Positions 50,401-59,706 of a stretch of DNA of 64,000 bases are shown piece after piece. The stretch's first letter is position 1. Every line of letters starts with the position of its first letter. This DNA comes from Saccharothrix deserti (GTDB lineage: Bacteria > Actinomycetota > Actinomycetes > Mycobacteriales > Pseudonocardiaceae), in assembly GCF_009769385.1 (NCBI RefSeq), contig NZ_ML775959.1, forward strand, positions 1-64,000. The letters run 5' to 3'. The position numbers were made by a program, and so were the translations under genes. The notes below the pieces were generated by a model. It made no database searches, was not told where the DNA came from, and was given only the letters and a program-made list of their open reading frames with translations.

Positions 50401-53400
50401 AGGCGCGGGCGAACTCGGCCGGGTCGGTGACGCCGTCGACCACGAAGGTGGTCTGCTGGAAGTACAGGTTCTGATCGCCCAGGCCGTGGAACACCATGCC
50501 GGCCTGCATCGGGGTGAGCGGGTAGGCGTCCTCGCCGGTGATCCGGTCCACCTCGGCCTGGGTGAGGTTCGCCAGGGGGAAGTCGGACGGTGTGCGGCCG
50601 CCCGTGCCGGGCTGGGCGCAGTGCGCCACGATGTCGCGCAGCGCGGCGGCGAACCCGTCGGCCAGGCCGGTGATCGTGGTTTCGTCGTGGGCGTTCTCGC
50701 TGTAGTGGAAGGTGAACTCCAGCCGGTCGCCGCGCACTTGGCCGACGACGTCCAGCAGGTGCGGGCGCGGCGCGTCCGGATCGGCGGACAGCTCCAGGTC
50801 GCGTTGGTCCTCGGCGAACCGGCCCAGGTAGTTGAACCCGACAGGCGGGTCGCAGGCGGGCGCGGTGCGGGCGAGGTGGCGCAGCGCGCCGTAGCCGATG
50901 CCACGCCGGGGGACCGCCCGCAGCTGTTCCTTCACCGACTTCAGCGCGGTGCCCCAGTCGCCGTGGGCCAGGTCGAGAGCGACGGGGAAGACGGTGGTGA
51001 ACCAGCCGACCGTGCGGGACAGGTCCACGTCGGGGAACAGCTCCTCGCGGCCGTGGCCTTCGAGGTTCACCACTACGCGTGGACGGCCGGTCCACTCCGC
51101 CAGTACCCGGCCCAAGGCGGTCAGGAGCACGTCGTTGACCTGCGTCCGGTACACGCCGGGCACGTCGCGCAGCAGTGCGGCGGTCTCGTCGGCGGTGAGC
51201 CGGACGGTGACCTCCCGCTGTGAGCCGACGGTGTTCGGGCCGTGCCGGTCGAGCGGGATGGCGGCCGGGGTGGCGGCCACGGTCGTCCAGTGGTCGAGCT
51301 CGTCGTCGAAGCCGTCGGTGGCGTGCTCGGCGAGCTTGATCGCCCAGTCGCGGAACGAGGTGGTCTTGCGTCCGATGTGGATCGCCTGGCCGGCGCGGGC
51401 CTGGCGGTAGGCGGTGGTCAGGTCTTCGACCAGTACGCGCCAGGAGACGCCGTCCACCACGAGGTGGTGCGCGGTCAGCCGGACCGACCGTCCGTCGAGG
51501 ACCTGTGCGCGCAGCAGCGGGCCTCGGGTGAGGTCGAAGTGGTCGAGCGCCTGCGGGTCGGTGTCCGGTGGGTCGGTGTGCAGGGTGGGTGCGACGACTT
51601 GGCGGTCGCCCTCGAACCGGGTGCGGAGTGCGTCGTGGTGGTCGACCAGCGCGGTGAGGGCGGTGCGGAGGGCGGGGAGGTCGAGGTCTTCGTCGGCGTC
51701 CAGGTGGGCGACGACGGACTGGTCGAAGTGTTCGGGCCGCACGGTGTGGTTGTCGAGGAACCAGCGCTGGATCGGGGTGAGCGGTGCGTCGCCGGTGACC
51801 GGGCCCTGGTCGGCGGTGGGCGGCAGGTCGCGGGTGACGTGCGGGGCGATCGCGGCGATGGTCTGGTGCTCGAAGATGTCCCGCGAGGTCAGCACCAGGC
51901 CGGCGCGACGGGCGCGGGTGACCACCTGGATGCCCAGGATCGAGTCGCCGCCGAGGGCGAAGAAGTTGTCCCGCACGCCTACGCGGGTCGCGCCGAGCAC
52001 GTCGGCGAACACGTCCGCCAGCACCGCCTCGACGGGCGTGCGCGGTGCCACGTAACGGGCTTCGGTGCGTTCGTCGGGCGGTGCGGGGAGCGCGTCGCGG
52101 TCGAGGTGGTCGAGGCCGACGAACGTCGTGGGCACGGCGTGCGCGGGCAGCACCTGGCCGAGGAAGCCGGTCAGGGCAGCCGGGTTGACGGCGGGCGTCA
52201 CGTACGCGACGAGCCGCCGGTCCACCGCGACCACGGCCGCGTCGGTGACCTCGTGGTGCCGTCGGATCGCCTGCTCGACCTCGGCGAGGTCCACTCGGAA
52301 ACCCCGGATGCGGACCGTGTCGCCCACCGGACTGTCGTCTGACGGGGGGCGCAGTTCCACCAGGCCGCGCAGGGGGCGGTCCGGGTCGTCCACCACCGCG
52401 CGCAGCAACGCTTCCAGGTCGTCGCTCAACGCCTCGATGGTCGTGGCGTCGAACAGGTCCTTGTTGTACTCGACGGTCAACGCGAGGTCGTCTCCGCGTG
52501 GCCAGAACTCCACCACCAGGTCGAACCGGGCCACCGGGCGCGGTAGGTCGTGCTCGGCCGCGGTGAGGTCGCCGAACGCGGGGTCGCGCAGCAGCGGCTG
52601 GTGCAGCGCCACGACGGCCTGCACCAGGGGAGTGCGGCTGGGGTCCGGGTCGGGGCGGACTTCCTCCACTACGCGGTCGAACGGCACGTCGTCGTGCGCG
52701 AACGCCTCCAGCGTCGTGTCCCGCACCTGGTCCAGGAAGGCGGTGAACGGCAGGTCCGGGTCCACCCAGGAGCGCAGCACCAGCGTGCGGACGAAGAACC
52801 CGACCGCGCGTTCCAGGTCCGCCCGGTCGCGGCCGGAGCTGACCGTGCCGACCGCGATGTCCCGCTGCCGGCTGCGTGCGGACAGCAGCACCTGCACGGC
52901 GGCGGTGAGCGTCATGAACAGGGTGGCGTCGTGGGCGCGGCCCACGCCGGTCAGCCGTCGGACCAGGTCGGCGGGCAGCGGGCGGCGCAGCACCGCGCCG
53001 GACGTCGTGCGCAGCGGTGGGCGCGGCCGGTCGGTGGGCAGGTCCAGCGTCTCGATGCCGTCCAGCCGGTCGCGCCAGTACGCCGGGTCGCCCTCGGGCC
53101 TGGCCCGCTCCCACACCGTGAAGTCGGGGTACTGCACGGTGTGGTCTCCCTCGGCGGGGTCACCCGGCTGCCCGCCCGCGTACAGCTCGGCCAGCTCCTC
53201 CAGCAGCACCTGCACCGACCAGCCGTCGGTGACGATGTGGTGCTGCACCAGGACCAGCAGGTGCTGGTCCGGCCCGATCGGGCTGAGCACGGCGCGGGTC
53301 AGCGGGCCGTGCCGCAGGTCGAACGGCTCGTCCAGGCCGAGTTCGTCCGGGCCGGAGGTGCCGACGTGCGTCGGCAGGACGCGCAGCGGGATCGTGCCGT

Positions 53401-55309
53401 GTGGCGCGACCACCTGCACCGGCTCGTCGTCCAGCACGTCGAACGTGGTGCGCAGGGCGTCGTGGCGACCGGCCAGCGCGTTCAGCGCCTTCGCCAGCCG
53501 CGGCACGTCCAGGGGGCCGGTCAGCCGCAGGCCGACGGCGGTGTTCTGCTCGGCGGTGCCGTCCAGCGAGAACAACCGGCGTTGCGCGGACGACAGCGGC
53601 AGCGGTTTCCCGCGCGGCACGCGGGGGATCGGGGTCCCACCCCGTCGGGTCCCGTCCCGCTGGGTCTCTTCCCGGTGGGGCAGGGCTTCGGCGAGGGCGG
53701 CGACCGTGCGGTGGTCGAACATCGTCCGCACCGGCAGGCCGCCGAGCCGGGACAGCGCCCGCACGGCACGGATCGAGTCGCCACCCAGGGCGAAGAAGTC
53801 GTCGTGCGCGCCGACCTGCGGCACGCCGAGCACGTCCGACCACACCGCGGCGACCCTGCGTTCGGCCGGGGTTCGTGGCTCGACGTAGCCCTCCGGTGTG
53901 TCGCCGATGACCGGCGCGGGCAGCGCGGCGCGGTCCAGCTTGCCGTTGGGTGTCAGCGGGAACGCGTCCAGCGCGACGAACGCGGACGGCACCAGGTAGT
54001 CCGGGAGCTTCGAGGCCAGGTGCTCGCGCAGCCCCGCCACATCGCCGGCCGTCGCCGTGTCGCCCACCACGTAGGCCACCAGCCGCTTCGGCTCGTCCCG
54101 GGCGACGACCACGGCGTGCTCGACGCCGGGGTGGGCGCGCAGCAGGGCCTCGACCTCGCCGGGCTCGACCCGGAAGCCGCGGATCTTCACCTGGTGGTCG
54201 GCGCGGCCGACGAACTCCAACTGACCGTCGTCGCGGGTGCGGACCACGTCACCGGTGCGGTACATGCGGGAGCCGGGCGGGCCGAACGGGTCGGCCACGA
54301 ACCGCTGCGCGGTCAGACCCGGCCGGCCCAGGTAGCCGCGCGCCAGGCCGACGCCCGTCACGTACAGCTCACCTTCGGTGGCCGGCCGCATTTCGTCGTC
54401 GAGCAACCGCACTTCGGTGCCGGGGATGGGGCGGCCGATGGGCGGGGTGCCGCCGGGTGTCAGCGGCTCGCTCCACGACGTGACCACAGTGGACTCGGTC
54501 GGACCGTAGGCGTTGATCATGCGGCGGCCGGGCGCCCACTTCGCCACCAGGTCCGGCGGGCAGGCGTCACCGCCGACGACGAGCGTGCGGAACGTCGGCA
54601 GCTCGACCTCGGGCACGGTGGCCAGCGCCACCGGCGGGATCAGCGCGTGCGTGACGCCGAAGTCCGTGATCACCCGGGCGAGTTGGTCGCCGAGCAGCGG
54701 GCCGGGCGGCGGGACCACGAGTGCCGCGCCGGCGGGCAGCGCCATGCACAGCTCCAGCACGGAGGCGTCGAAGCTGGGTGAGGAGAACTGGAGCACCCGG
54801 TCGCCGGGCCGCACGTCGAAGTGGGCGATCTCGGCGGCGGAGAACGCGGGTAAACCCCTGTGCGTCACCACGACGCCCTTGGGGCGGCCGGTCGAGCCGG
54901 ACGTGTAGATCACGTACGCCGGGTCGTCCGGCCGGATCGCCACGTTGGGTGCGGTGGTGGGCTGGTCCGCGAAGTCGGGTGGGCCGTCGAGCACGAGCAG
55001 CGGGTTGGCGTCCTCGACCATGAACGCGATCCGGTCGGCCGGGTAGTCCGGGTCGATCGGCAGGTAGGCGGCGCCGGTCTTCAGCACCGCGAGCCGTGCC
55101 ACCACGTTGTCCACCGAGCGCGGCATGGCCAGCGCCACCACGCGTTCCCGCCGCGTGCCCTTGGCGATCAACAGGTGCGCGAGCCGGTTCGCCCGGTCGT
55201 CGAGTTCCCGGTAGCTCACCACCCCCTCCGCGGATATGACCGCGGGCGAGTCGGGGGTGTGCAACGCCTGCGCGGCGATCAATTCCGGCAGAGTGAGGGC
55301 GTGCGTCAT
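47432..55309 (-). CDS. NRPS A: loading A-T, then C-(A remnant)-T-E and C-A-T
   Basis: A protein of 2625 aa, ATG at 55309. A1 1-500 with code DALLVGAVVK and T1 ~510 start the chain without a C domain, so the first residue has a free amine. Module 2 has C2 (~569, HHIVTDGWS), then only ~84 residues of an A domain (~994-1077). That remnant runs from the A8 motif [13 protein letters not shown] to [10 protein letters not shown]1-A7 and the NGK lysine of A10 are missing. T2 (~1120, FFALGGDSI) and a normal E2 (~1177, [17 protein letters not shown]) follow. Module 3 has a DCL-type C3 (~1596), A3 (~2039) with the classic Thr code DFWNIGMVHK, and T3 ~2569. A six-copy SSGHD repeat lies inside A3. The acidic helical C terminus probably docks to NRPS B. 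Confidence 0.93.
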   Translation of the reverse strand: MTHALTLPELIAAQALHTPDSPAVISAEGVVSYRELDDRANRLAHLLIAKGTRRERVVALAMPRSVDNVVARLAVLKTGAAYLPIDPDYPADRIAFMVEDANPLLVLDGPPDFADQPTTAPNVAIRPDDPAYVIYTSGSTGRPKGVVVTHRGLPAFSAAEIAHFDVRPGDRVLQFSSPSFDASVLELCMALPAGAALVVPPPGPLLGDQLARVITDFGVTHALIPPVALATVPEVELPTFRTLVVGGDACPPDLVAKWAPGRRMINAYGPTESTVVTSWSEPLTPGGTPPIGRPIPGTEVRLLDDEMRPATEGELYVTGVGLARGYLGRPGLTAQRFVADPFGPPGSRMYRTGDVVRTRDDGQLEFVGRADHQVKIRGFRVEPGEVEALLRAHPGVEHAVVVARDEPKRLVAYVVGDTATAGDVAGLREHLASKLPDYLVPSAFVALDAFPLTPNGKLDRAALPAPVIGDTPEGYVEPRTPAERRVAAVWSDVLGVPQVGAHDDFFALGGDSIRAVRALSRLGGLPVRTMFDHRTVAALAEALPHREETQRDGTRRGGTPIPRVPRGKPLPLSSAQRRLFSLDGTAEQNTAVGLRLTGPLDVPRLAKALNALAGRHDALRTTFDVLDDEPVQVVAPHGTIPLRVLPTHVGTSGPDELGLDEPFDLRHGPLTRAVLSPIGPDQHLLVLVQHHIVTDGWSVQVLLEELAELYAGGQPGDPAEGDHTVQYPDFTVWERARPEGDPAYWRDRLDGIETLDLPTDRPRPPLRTTSGAVLRRPLPADLVRRLTGVGRAHDATLFMTLTAAVQVLLSARSRQRDIAVGTVSSGRDRADLERAVGFFVRTLVLRSWVDPDLPFTAFLDQVRDTTLEAFAHDDVPFDRVVEEVRPDPDPSRTPLVQAVVALHQPLLRDPAFGDLTAAEHDLPRPVARFDLVVEFWPRGDDLALTVEYNKDLFDATTIEALSDDLEALLRAVVDDPDRPLRGLVELRPPSDDSPVGDTVRIRGFRVDLAEVEQAIRRHHEVTDAAVVAVDRRLVAYVTPAVNPAALTGFLGQVLPAHAVPTTFVGLDHLDRDALPAPPDERTEARYVAPRTPVEAVLADVFADVLGATRVGVRDNFFALGGDSILGIQVVTRARRAGLVLTSRDIFEHQTIAAIAPHVTRDLPPTADQGPVTGDAPLTPIQRWFLDNHTVRPEHFDQSVVAHLDADEDLDLPALRTALTALVDHHDALRTRFEGDRQVVAPTLHTDPPDTDPQALDHFDLTRGPLLRAQVLDGRSVRLTAHHLVVDGVSWRVLVEDLTTAYRQARAGQAIHIGRKTTSFRDWAIKLAEHATDGFDDELDHWTTVAATPAAIPLDRHGPNTVGSQREVTVRLTADETAALLRDVPGVYRTQVNDVLLTALGRVLAEWTGRPRVVVNLEGHGREELFPDVDLSRTVGWFTTVFPVALDLAHGDWGTALKSVKEQLRAVPRRGIGYGALRHLARTAPACDPPVGFNYLGRFAEDQRDLELSADPDAPRPHLLDVVGQVRGDRLEFTFHYSENAHDETTITGLADGFAAALRDIVAHCAQPGTGGRTPSDFPLANLTQAEVDRITGEDAYPLTPMQAGMVFHGLGDQNLYFQQTTFVVDGVTDPAEFARAWQRVVDRTPVLRSSVLWEDVREPLQVVHEHARVPFTFLDWSDLDENARADRLRELLAEDRAQGLDLGVAPLMRVAIARLSPTSVQVLWTFHHVLLDGWSVFHVLSDVLNPGELPERRPFRDYVAWLVRQRDDDAAEAHWRRVLGTFDSPTPLPADRTAPHGTSSQRLSVELTATESEQLYEFARRHRLTPSAIVQGAWALLLARSSGRRDVCFGATVSGRPADLPGVDGITGIFINTLPVRVQVDGAAPVADWLRSLQDGQVESRRFEHVPLTRIQGWSGVERGTDLFDSVVVFENYPADLSEALGHEGVGLRELSAVETTSFPLGATVYPAERLGVLLGYEPAMFDATTVERLGERLRRLLVGLVEDPDRPLADVPWLSEAEIRQVLVDWNGSAARTPITDTIPSLFAAQAARTPNAVAVTCEGTNLTYRELDEHANRLAHHLIAAGAGPETLVALKFPRSADLVVAILGVLKAGAAYLPLDVSYPADRISYMITDSRPIHTLERLPDLTGLPSTAPNVPARPDQAAYVIYTSGSTGKPKGVVVPHANVVRLFSATDHWFGFGPDDVWTLFHSYAFDFSVWELWGALLHGGRLVVVPHEVSRSPRDFARLIADERVTVLNQTPSAFHPLLAEAPDLDVRYVIFGGEALDVRKLDAWRGRGALVNMYGITETTVHVTWSAVPSSGHDSSGHDSSGHDSSGHDSSGHDSSGHDGSIGVPIPDLRVYVLDDDLKPVPPGVPGEMYVAGPGVARGYLNRPGLTAQRFPANPFGPPGDRMYRTGDLARWADGRLDYLGRADQQVKIRGFRVELGEVEAALLAHPGVAQVVVVANEHRLVAYFVPDKPTTASELRDHTSRVLPDHMVPAAFVALDSLPLTANGKLDRVALPAPERDAVTSDEYVAPRTETEEAIAAIWADVLGVNRVGVEDSFFALGGDSIRGLHITARTKAAFDVDLSPRDVLTARTVSALAELVEELVLADLEALALADGEA
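48268..48357 (-). repeat. 15-bp minisatellite in an adenylation domain (six SSGHD units)
   Basis: Six head-to-tail copies of tcgtgcccagaagag (the last begins tca) encode six five-residue SSGHD units in the loop between TWSAVP and SIGVPIPDL of A3. The paralogous A7 domain has a single SSSGRDGS at this place (around 33535), so the array is a recent in-frame expansion. It is close to, but outside, the pocket residues read for specificity. Confidence 0.9.
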
Positions 55310-55395
55310 CGCGAGAGGTGCCTTTCTGGCTGAGCGGGCCGCGTCTTACCCGTTGCGCGGAGGGTTCAAACGTGGTTTCAGGCCATTGCCGCGAC

Positions 55396-56646
55396 CTACC
55401 TGCGGGCCAGTCGCCCGCCGATCTGGATCCATCGGATCCCGCCGTCACCGGGGTCGCGCAGGAATCGCCCGGTCTGGTTGGTGTCACCGGTGTCCGAATC
55501 ACGCATCGCGAACACCAGTCCGTCGAACAACGACAGGTCCGCGAACGGCTCGCCGTCCACGGTGAGCGCCAGGTGCTCTCGACCCACGGCCCGCACGGCG
55601 TATTCGACATCACCGTTGCGGAAGCTGCCGGTGCAGTCCGGCGGTGGTGGGATGCGGTGGTGCAGGCCGCGCATTCCGTCGTAATCCGCCACCGGAAGTC
55701 CCGCGTCGACCAAATCCGGCACGAGTTCGCGCCACAACGCGAAACCGCTGCTCCCGTTGGTCGTCAGGGCTACCGCGGTGCCGTCCGCCGGGTTGATCCG
55801 GAGGTGGCACGAGGTGCCGTCGGCGGTGCCGTCGTGGCCGACCCAGCGGACGCCGTCCCGCTGGAACAGGGCGAGGCCGAGGCCCCACCCGTCGGCCATG
55901 CCGAACGGCTCGGCGTGCCGGACGGGGGTGCGCATCAGCGCCAGGTCGTCCGGGTCGATCAGGTGCGGCGCGGCGCCGCCGAGCATGCGGCCGAACGTCA
56001 CCAGGTCCGTCGCGCTGGCGGCCACGGCGCCGGCCGGCGCGTCGACGGGCGCCAGTGACTGCCGCACCGGGACGACCCGGCCCGTCGCGGGGTTGACCGC
56101 GTGGCCGGTGACGACGTCGGCGTCCGGGCTCGTGGTGAACCTGGCGCGCAGGCCGAGCGGGCGCAGCAGGACCGCCTCCACCGCCTCCGACCAGGTCATC
56201 CCGGTCGCCACCTCGATCAGGTGGCCGATCAGGGAGTAGCCGATGTTGGAGTAGGAGAAGCCCGCGCCGGGGCGGTGCAGCGGGTGCAGTTCGCGGACGG
56301 CCTGCCGCACGTGGCGGCGCAGGGACGTGGTGCGCACGTCCTCCGGGTCCGACGGCAGGCCGCCGGTGTGGCTGAGCAGGTGGCGCAACGTGAGCTCGTC
56401 GGCCATTCCTGGGAGGTGGTCGGACAGCGGCGCGTCCAGGTCGAGGTCGCCGTCGGAGACGAGGGCCATGGCCACGGTCGCGGTGAACGTCTTGGTGATC
56501 GAGCCGATGGGTACGGCGGCGTCGGCGGGCAGGCCCACCTCGTACGTCCAGGTGCGTCCGGCGTGGTGCACGGCGAGCTGCGCGCCGGGCACCAGGTGCT
56601 CACGGGTGAGCGCCGTTAATCGAGTGGTGATCCGGTCGGTGTCCAT
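55396..56646 (-). CDS. Standalone PBP-type thioesterase (serine hydrolase, beta-lactamase fold)
   Basis: A protein of 416 aa. ATG at 56646 has gagga upstream; an earlier ATG (56760) adds an arginine-rich stretch without a Shine-Dalgarno. It has the class C beta-lactamase/PBP triad: S49-x-x-K52 (GSITKTF), Y132-S-N134 (FSYSNIGY) and H271-D-G273 (VGHDGT) in place of KTG, plus the LLSHTGGLP segment. The last ~90 residues form a beta-rich, lipocalin-like extension. No signal peptide is seen, which speaks for a cytosolic biosynthetic role. It is the first gene of the operon, 86 bases before an NRPS that lacks a TE and ends in E. This matches trans-acting cyclases such as SurE, which join a D C-terminal residue to an L N-terminal residue. 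An ordinary esterase or resistance hydrolase is the alternative. Confidence 0.82.
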   Translation of the reverse strand: MDTDRITTRLTALTREHLVPGAQLAVHHAGRTWTYEVGLPADAAVPIGSITKTFTATVAMALVSDGDLDLDAPLSDHLPGMADELTLRHLLSHTGGLPSDPEDVRTTSLRRHVRQAVRELHPLHRPGAGFSYSNIGYSLIGHLIEVATGMTWSEAVEAVLLRPLGLRARFTTSPDADVVTGHAVNPATGRVVPVRQSLAPVDAPAGAVAASATDLVTFGRMLGGAAPHLIDPDDLALMRTPVRHAEPFGMADGWGLGLALFQRDGVRWVGHDGTADGTSCHLRINPADGTAVALTTNGSSGFALWRELVPDLVDAGLPVADYDGMRGLHHRIPPPPDCTGSFRNGDVEYAVRAVGREHLALTVDGEPFADLSLFDGLVFAMRDSDTGDTNQTGRFLRDPGDGGIRWIQIGGRLARR

Positions 56647-57147
56647 GCTTGATCCTCTGAGAAAGCCACAGTGTGCAGGGGCTAAGCGGCTACGGACCAA
56701 CGTTGACTGTCGCGACGAGCTCGTCGCGACCGCCAAACGGAGCATTCGCGGAATGGACATTCCCTATTTTGTTGGTGTGTAAACCTTGAGTTGGGAGCGG
56801 TGCTGTGTATTTTCACTCGAACGGTTGGTTTGGACTGTGCCGTCTCGTAAATATCCGCAGTACGCGAGGGTTATTCGCAGTCGGGTGGCAACGGTTGTGA
56901 GACCGCGATACGCCGGTCCATCCAGTGGGCATGAAATGTTTCGCCGTGCTCCATCCAGATGGATTTACGGAGAACTGTCGTGTCGGCCGTAACCTTCTTC
57001 GACGGGAGTCGTTTGACGTTACTCAGGCGTAGTCGCAGACGTCCGCGGGGCGCGCACGATTACCGCACCCGGTGAGCACCTACTCGCGTCTCGGGTGGTG
57101 CTTCACAAATTGCACGACGTGCAGTCGGAGTCGACTGCCGGCGTCCG
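56647..57147. other. Upstream region of the NRPS operon (non-coding)
   Basis: About 500 bases, distinctly less GC-rich than its surroundings between 56740 and 57010 (for example ttccctattttgttggtgtg). No gene is supportable: a + frame at 56786-56992 has no ribosome binding site and no family features. It should hold the promoter of the - strand NRPS operon and the 3' end of the alarmone synthetase message. The only clear structure is the palindrome at 56709-56730. Confidence 0.5.
56709..56730. promoter_or_regulatory. 22-bp perfect palindrome upstream of the NRPS operon
   Basis: The half-site gtcgcgacgag is followed directly by its reverse complement ctcgtcgcgac, with no spacer (centre gagctc). 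It lies 63 bases before the start codon of the PBP-type thioesterase. It could be an operator for an unlinked regulator or a leader hairpin. No cluster-specific regulator gene is present within the operon. Confidence 0.5.
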
Positions 57148-57762
57148 CTAGTCGCGCTGGACTTCGTGGTGCAGGGACTCCATCCGGGCGTCCAGCTCGG
57201 CCGCGATGGCGGCGGTGGTGGTCAGCTCCTCGACGAAACCGGCGGGCACCTGGTCGTCGTACTTGTAGTACAGCTTGTGCTCCAAAGTGGCCCAGAAGTC
57301 CATCGCGATGGTGCGCAGCTGCACCTCGACCTTCACGTGCTCCACCCGGTCGGACAGGAACACCGGGATGCGCATGATCAGGTGCAGGCTGCGGTACCCG
57401 TTGGGCTTCGGCGCGGCGATGTAGTCCTTGGTCTTCAGGATCTCCACGTCGTTCTGCCGGGCCAGCATGTCGCGCACGCGGTACACATCGGACACGAACG
57501 GGCAGACCACGCGCACGCCCGCCACGTCGTCCAAGTGCTCGGCGGCCAGCGACAGGTCCGCCGGCAGCCCCTTGCGACGGAGCTTGTCGAGGATCGCGTC
57601 GGGCCGCTTCACCCGGTGCGTGACGTGCTCGATGGGGTCGTGCCGGTGGACGAGGTCGAACTCCTCACTGAGGATCCGGAGCTTCGTCATGAGTTCGTCG
57701 ACCGCGAACTTGTACACCACGAGGGACCGCCGCAGCAGGTCGTCCGCGACCCCGATGTCCAT
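57148..57762 (-). CDS. Small alarmone synthetase ((p)ppGpp synthetase, RelA/SpoT domain)
   Basis: A protein of 204 aa from the ATG at 57762 with ggag upstream. It is a single RelA_SpoT synthetase domain without hydrolase or ACT regions: HRVKRPDAILDKLRRKG (GTP/ATP-binding start), LDDVAGVRVVCPF, DYIAAPKPNGYRSLHL and EVQLRTIAMDFWATLEHKL (catalytic Glu in the EVQLRT motif). Length and order match YjbM/YwaC-type small alarmone synthetases. It lies upstream of the NRPS operon in the same direction, ~500 bases away, so it may respond to or influence secondary metabolism through ppGpp (inferred). It is more likely a neighbour than a cluster member. Confidence 0.85.
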   Translation of the reverse strand: MDIGVADDLLRRSLVVYKFAVDELMTKLRILSEEFDLVHRHDPIEHVTHRVKRPDAILDKLRRKGLPADLSLAAEHLDDVAGVRVVCPFVSDVYRVRDMLARQNDVEILKTKDYIAAPKPNGYRSLHLIMRIPVFLSDRVEHVKVEVQLRTIAMDFWATLEHKLYYKYDDQVPAGFVEELTTTAAIAAELDARMESLHHEVQRD

Positions 57763-57941
57763 GATCTCCACGATACCGGGACCGTGTCGGCTAGGATGCC
57801 GGTCGTGAACACCCACTGGCACGTGGTCCTTCCGCCGCCGTGCGCCTGACCGGGCGCACTCGCTGACACACACCCGCACGCCTGCCTGATCGCGCAGTGC
57901 GCCCGTTCGCGTCCTCTTCTCGTCTCGCGAACGGAGACCTC

Positions 57942-58787
57942 GTGTCGACCATTGTCGTACAAGCACGTGCTCGTTTCACCCGTGGACCGCTGCCGATCCT
58001 GGCCGCGTGCGTCCTGTGGGGCACCACCGGCACGGCCAGTTCACTGGCGCCCGCCTCCGCACCGGCCTCGGCCGTCGGGGCGGCGGGCCTCGTGGTGGGT
58101 GGTTTTCTGCTCTTCCTCACCGCACGCGGCTCGCGTGACGTGCTGCGGACCGCCGACTGGCGGTTGCTCCTGCTCGGCGCGGTGACCGTGGCGGGCTACG
58201 CGCTCGCGTTCTACCCGGCCGTCGCGCGCACCGGTGTGGCGGTGGCCACCACCGTGGCGTTGGCCACCGCGCCGATCGTGCTGGGGCTGCGTTCCCGACC
58301 GCTGGTCACGTCGATCGCCGTGGTCGGGTGCGCGGCGCTCGTGCTGGGTGGTGGTGACGCGCACGTGGATCTGGTCGGCGTGGCGTTGGCGCTGATCGCA
58401 GGTCTGTCGTACGCGGCGTACTCGGTGATCTGCGCGCACCTGATCGGGCTCGGGCACCCGTCCCGGGCGGTGGTGGGCGCGGTGTTCGGCGGTGCGTCGG
58501 TGCTGACGCTGCCGGTGCTGTTCCTGCTCGGTGTCGGGTGGATCGCCGGTCCGTCCGGGCTGGCGGTGACCGCGCACCTGGCGGTGTTCACCACGTTCCT
58601 GGCGTACCTGCTGTTCGGACGTGGGCTTCGGCACACGAGTGCGGCGGCGGCGACCACGCTGACCCTCGCCGAACCCGCCGTGGCCGCGGTGTTGGGCGTG
58701 GTCGTCCTGCACGAACGCCTACCGCTCGTGTCGTGGTGCGGGATGGGCGTGCTGGCGCTCGCCCTGGTCGCGCTGGCGCGGCGGTAA
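57942..58787 (+). CDS. EamA/DMT family transporter
   Basis: A protein of 281 aa from the GTG at 57942 (ggag eight bases upstream), with ten predicted helices in two EamA repeats. The first begins LAACVLWGTTGTASSLAP; the second contains LIAGLSYAAYSVICAHLIG. The helix-rich C terminus has the typical [17 protein letters not shown] motif. It is a drug/metabolite exporter of unknown substrate. It is divergent from the alarmone synthetase and is followed by a hairpin. Confidence 0.82.
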   Translation: MSTIVVQARARFTRGPLPILAACVLWGTTGTASSLAPASAPASAVGAAGLVVGGFLLFLTARGSRDVLRTADWRLLLLGAVTVAGYALAFYPAVARTGVAVATTVALATAPIVLGLRSRPLVTSIAVVGCAALVLGGGDAHVDLVGVALALIAGLSYAAYSVICAHLIGLGHPSRAVVGAVFGGASVLTLPVLFLLGVGWIAGPSGLAVTAHLAVFTTFLAYLLFGRGLRHTSAAAATTLTLAEPAVAAVLGVVVLHERLPLVSWCGMGVLALALVALARR

Positions 58788-58794
58788 CCCGGTC

Positions 58795-58824
58795 GGCCGG
58801 CGCTCCGCTCGCGGTGCGCCGGCC
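58795..58824 (+). terminator. Terminator after the EamA gene
   Basis: Stem ggccggcgc (58795-58803) with gcgccggcc (58816-58824), perfect over 9 bp, 12-base loop, 8 bases after the stop. Confidence 0.55.
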
Positions 58825-58891
58825 CACGGGCCGATGCCGGGCCGGGCGGGGTCGATGTCGGGTGGTGTCGAGCGGGGTGGTGTCGAGCGAT

Positions 58892-59467
58892 CTACTGGCC
58901 GATGCGGCCGTCGATCCGTTCGCGGATGAGGTCGGCGTGGCCGTTGTGCCGGGCGTACTCCTCGATCATGTGGATCAGGACCTCGCGCAGCGGGATCGGG
59001 GCGGACTCCTCGCCGCCCGTGCCCAGGACGTCCAGGTCCGGCGCTTCGGCCACGAACCGCTCAGCGAAGGCGACCTCGGCCCGCCACATCGCCCACGCTT
59101 CCTCGACCACGGCGGGATCCGGCGTCGCCTCCGCGAACGCGCCGTTCCCGGAGAAGTGGCTCGGGACGTCCTCGCCGGCCACCACCCGCCGGAACCAGTA
59201 CTGCTCCACCTCGGCCAGGTGTCGTACGAGTCCGAGGAGCGACATGTCGGACGGCGGCACCGAGCGGCGCGCCATGCCCTCGGCGTCGAGGCCCGCGCAC
59301 TTCATCTCCAGCGTCAGCCGCCGGTCGCGCAGGTAGCGGACGAGGGTCTGGCGCTCGCCGGAGTACGGCCCGCCGGCTTCACGCGGATCGTTCTCCGGGT
59401 CGGCCCACACGTCCCACCATCCGAACGTCCGCTGGGGCAGGGCCGCGTCGTCCGTGATGTCCGTCAT
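58892..59467 (-). CDS. DinB-like DUF664 protein
   Basis: A protein of 191 aa, ATG at 59467. The four-helix DinB/YfiT-like pattern is visible: RQTLVRYLRDRRLTLEMK, the DMSLLGLVRHLAEVEQYWFR segment with the first metal-ligand-type His, and IPLREVLIHMIEEYARHNGHADLIRE with the paired His near the C terminus. Members (DUF664) are mycothiol-dependent or metal-binding enzymes of mostly unknown function. It has no obvious operon partners. Confidence 0.8.
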   Translation of the reverse strand: MTDITDDAALPQRTFGWWDVWADPENDPREAGGPYSGERQTLVRYLRDRRLTLEMKCAGLDAEGMARRSVPPSDMSLLGLVRHLAEVEQYWFRRVVAGEDVPSHFSGNGAFAEATPDPAVVEEAWAMWRAEVAFAERFVAEAPDLDVLGTGGEESAPIPLREVLIHMIEEYARHNGHADLIRERIDGRIGQ

Positions 59468-59706
59468 GGACCCGATCGTCAACGGGGCGGATCGAGCGGT
59501 GCAACCGATTAACGAGTCGGCCGTGTGACCCCCGGCTGAGGTGTCGTCGGTCACGGTGCCAGGCTCCGGCGGCATGGTGACGACCAGGGGTCCGGCTGGG
59601 CTACCGGGAGACCGGTCGCGAATCACGCCCGGAGTGGCACTGGACGCTCGTCTGCTACACCAAGGCGTTGCACGGCGCGGCCTCGGCGTGACGCGTGCCC
59701 CGACGG

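Noticed and set aside
56786-56992. A 68-residue + strand frame in the NRPS upstream region
   Set aside because: No ribosome binding site, AT-richer codon use than any real gene here, no family.
59588-59692. A + strand fragment reading LGYRETGRESRPEWHWTLVC and ending AASA before a stop
   Set aside because: Looks protein-like but has an upstream in-frame stop and no start codon, and is only ~35 residues. Insufficient for a feature, perhaps a remnant.
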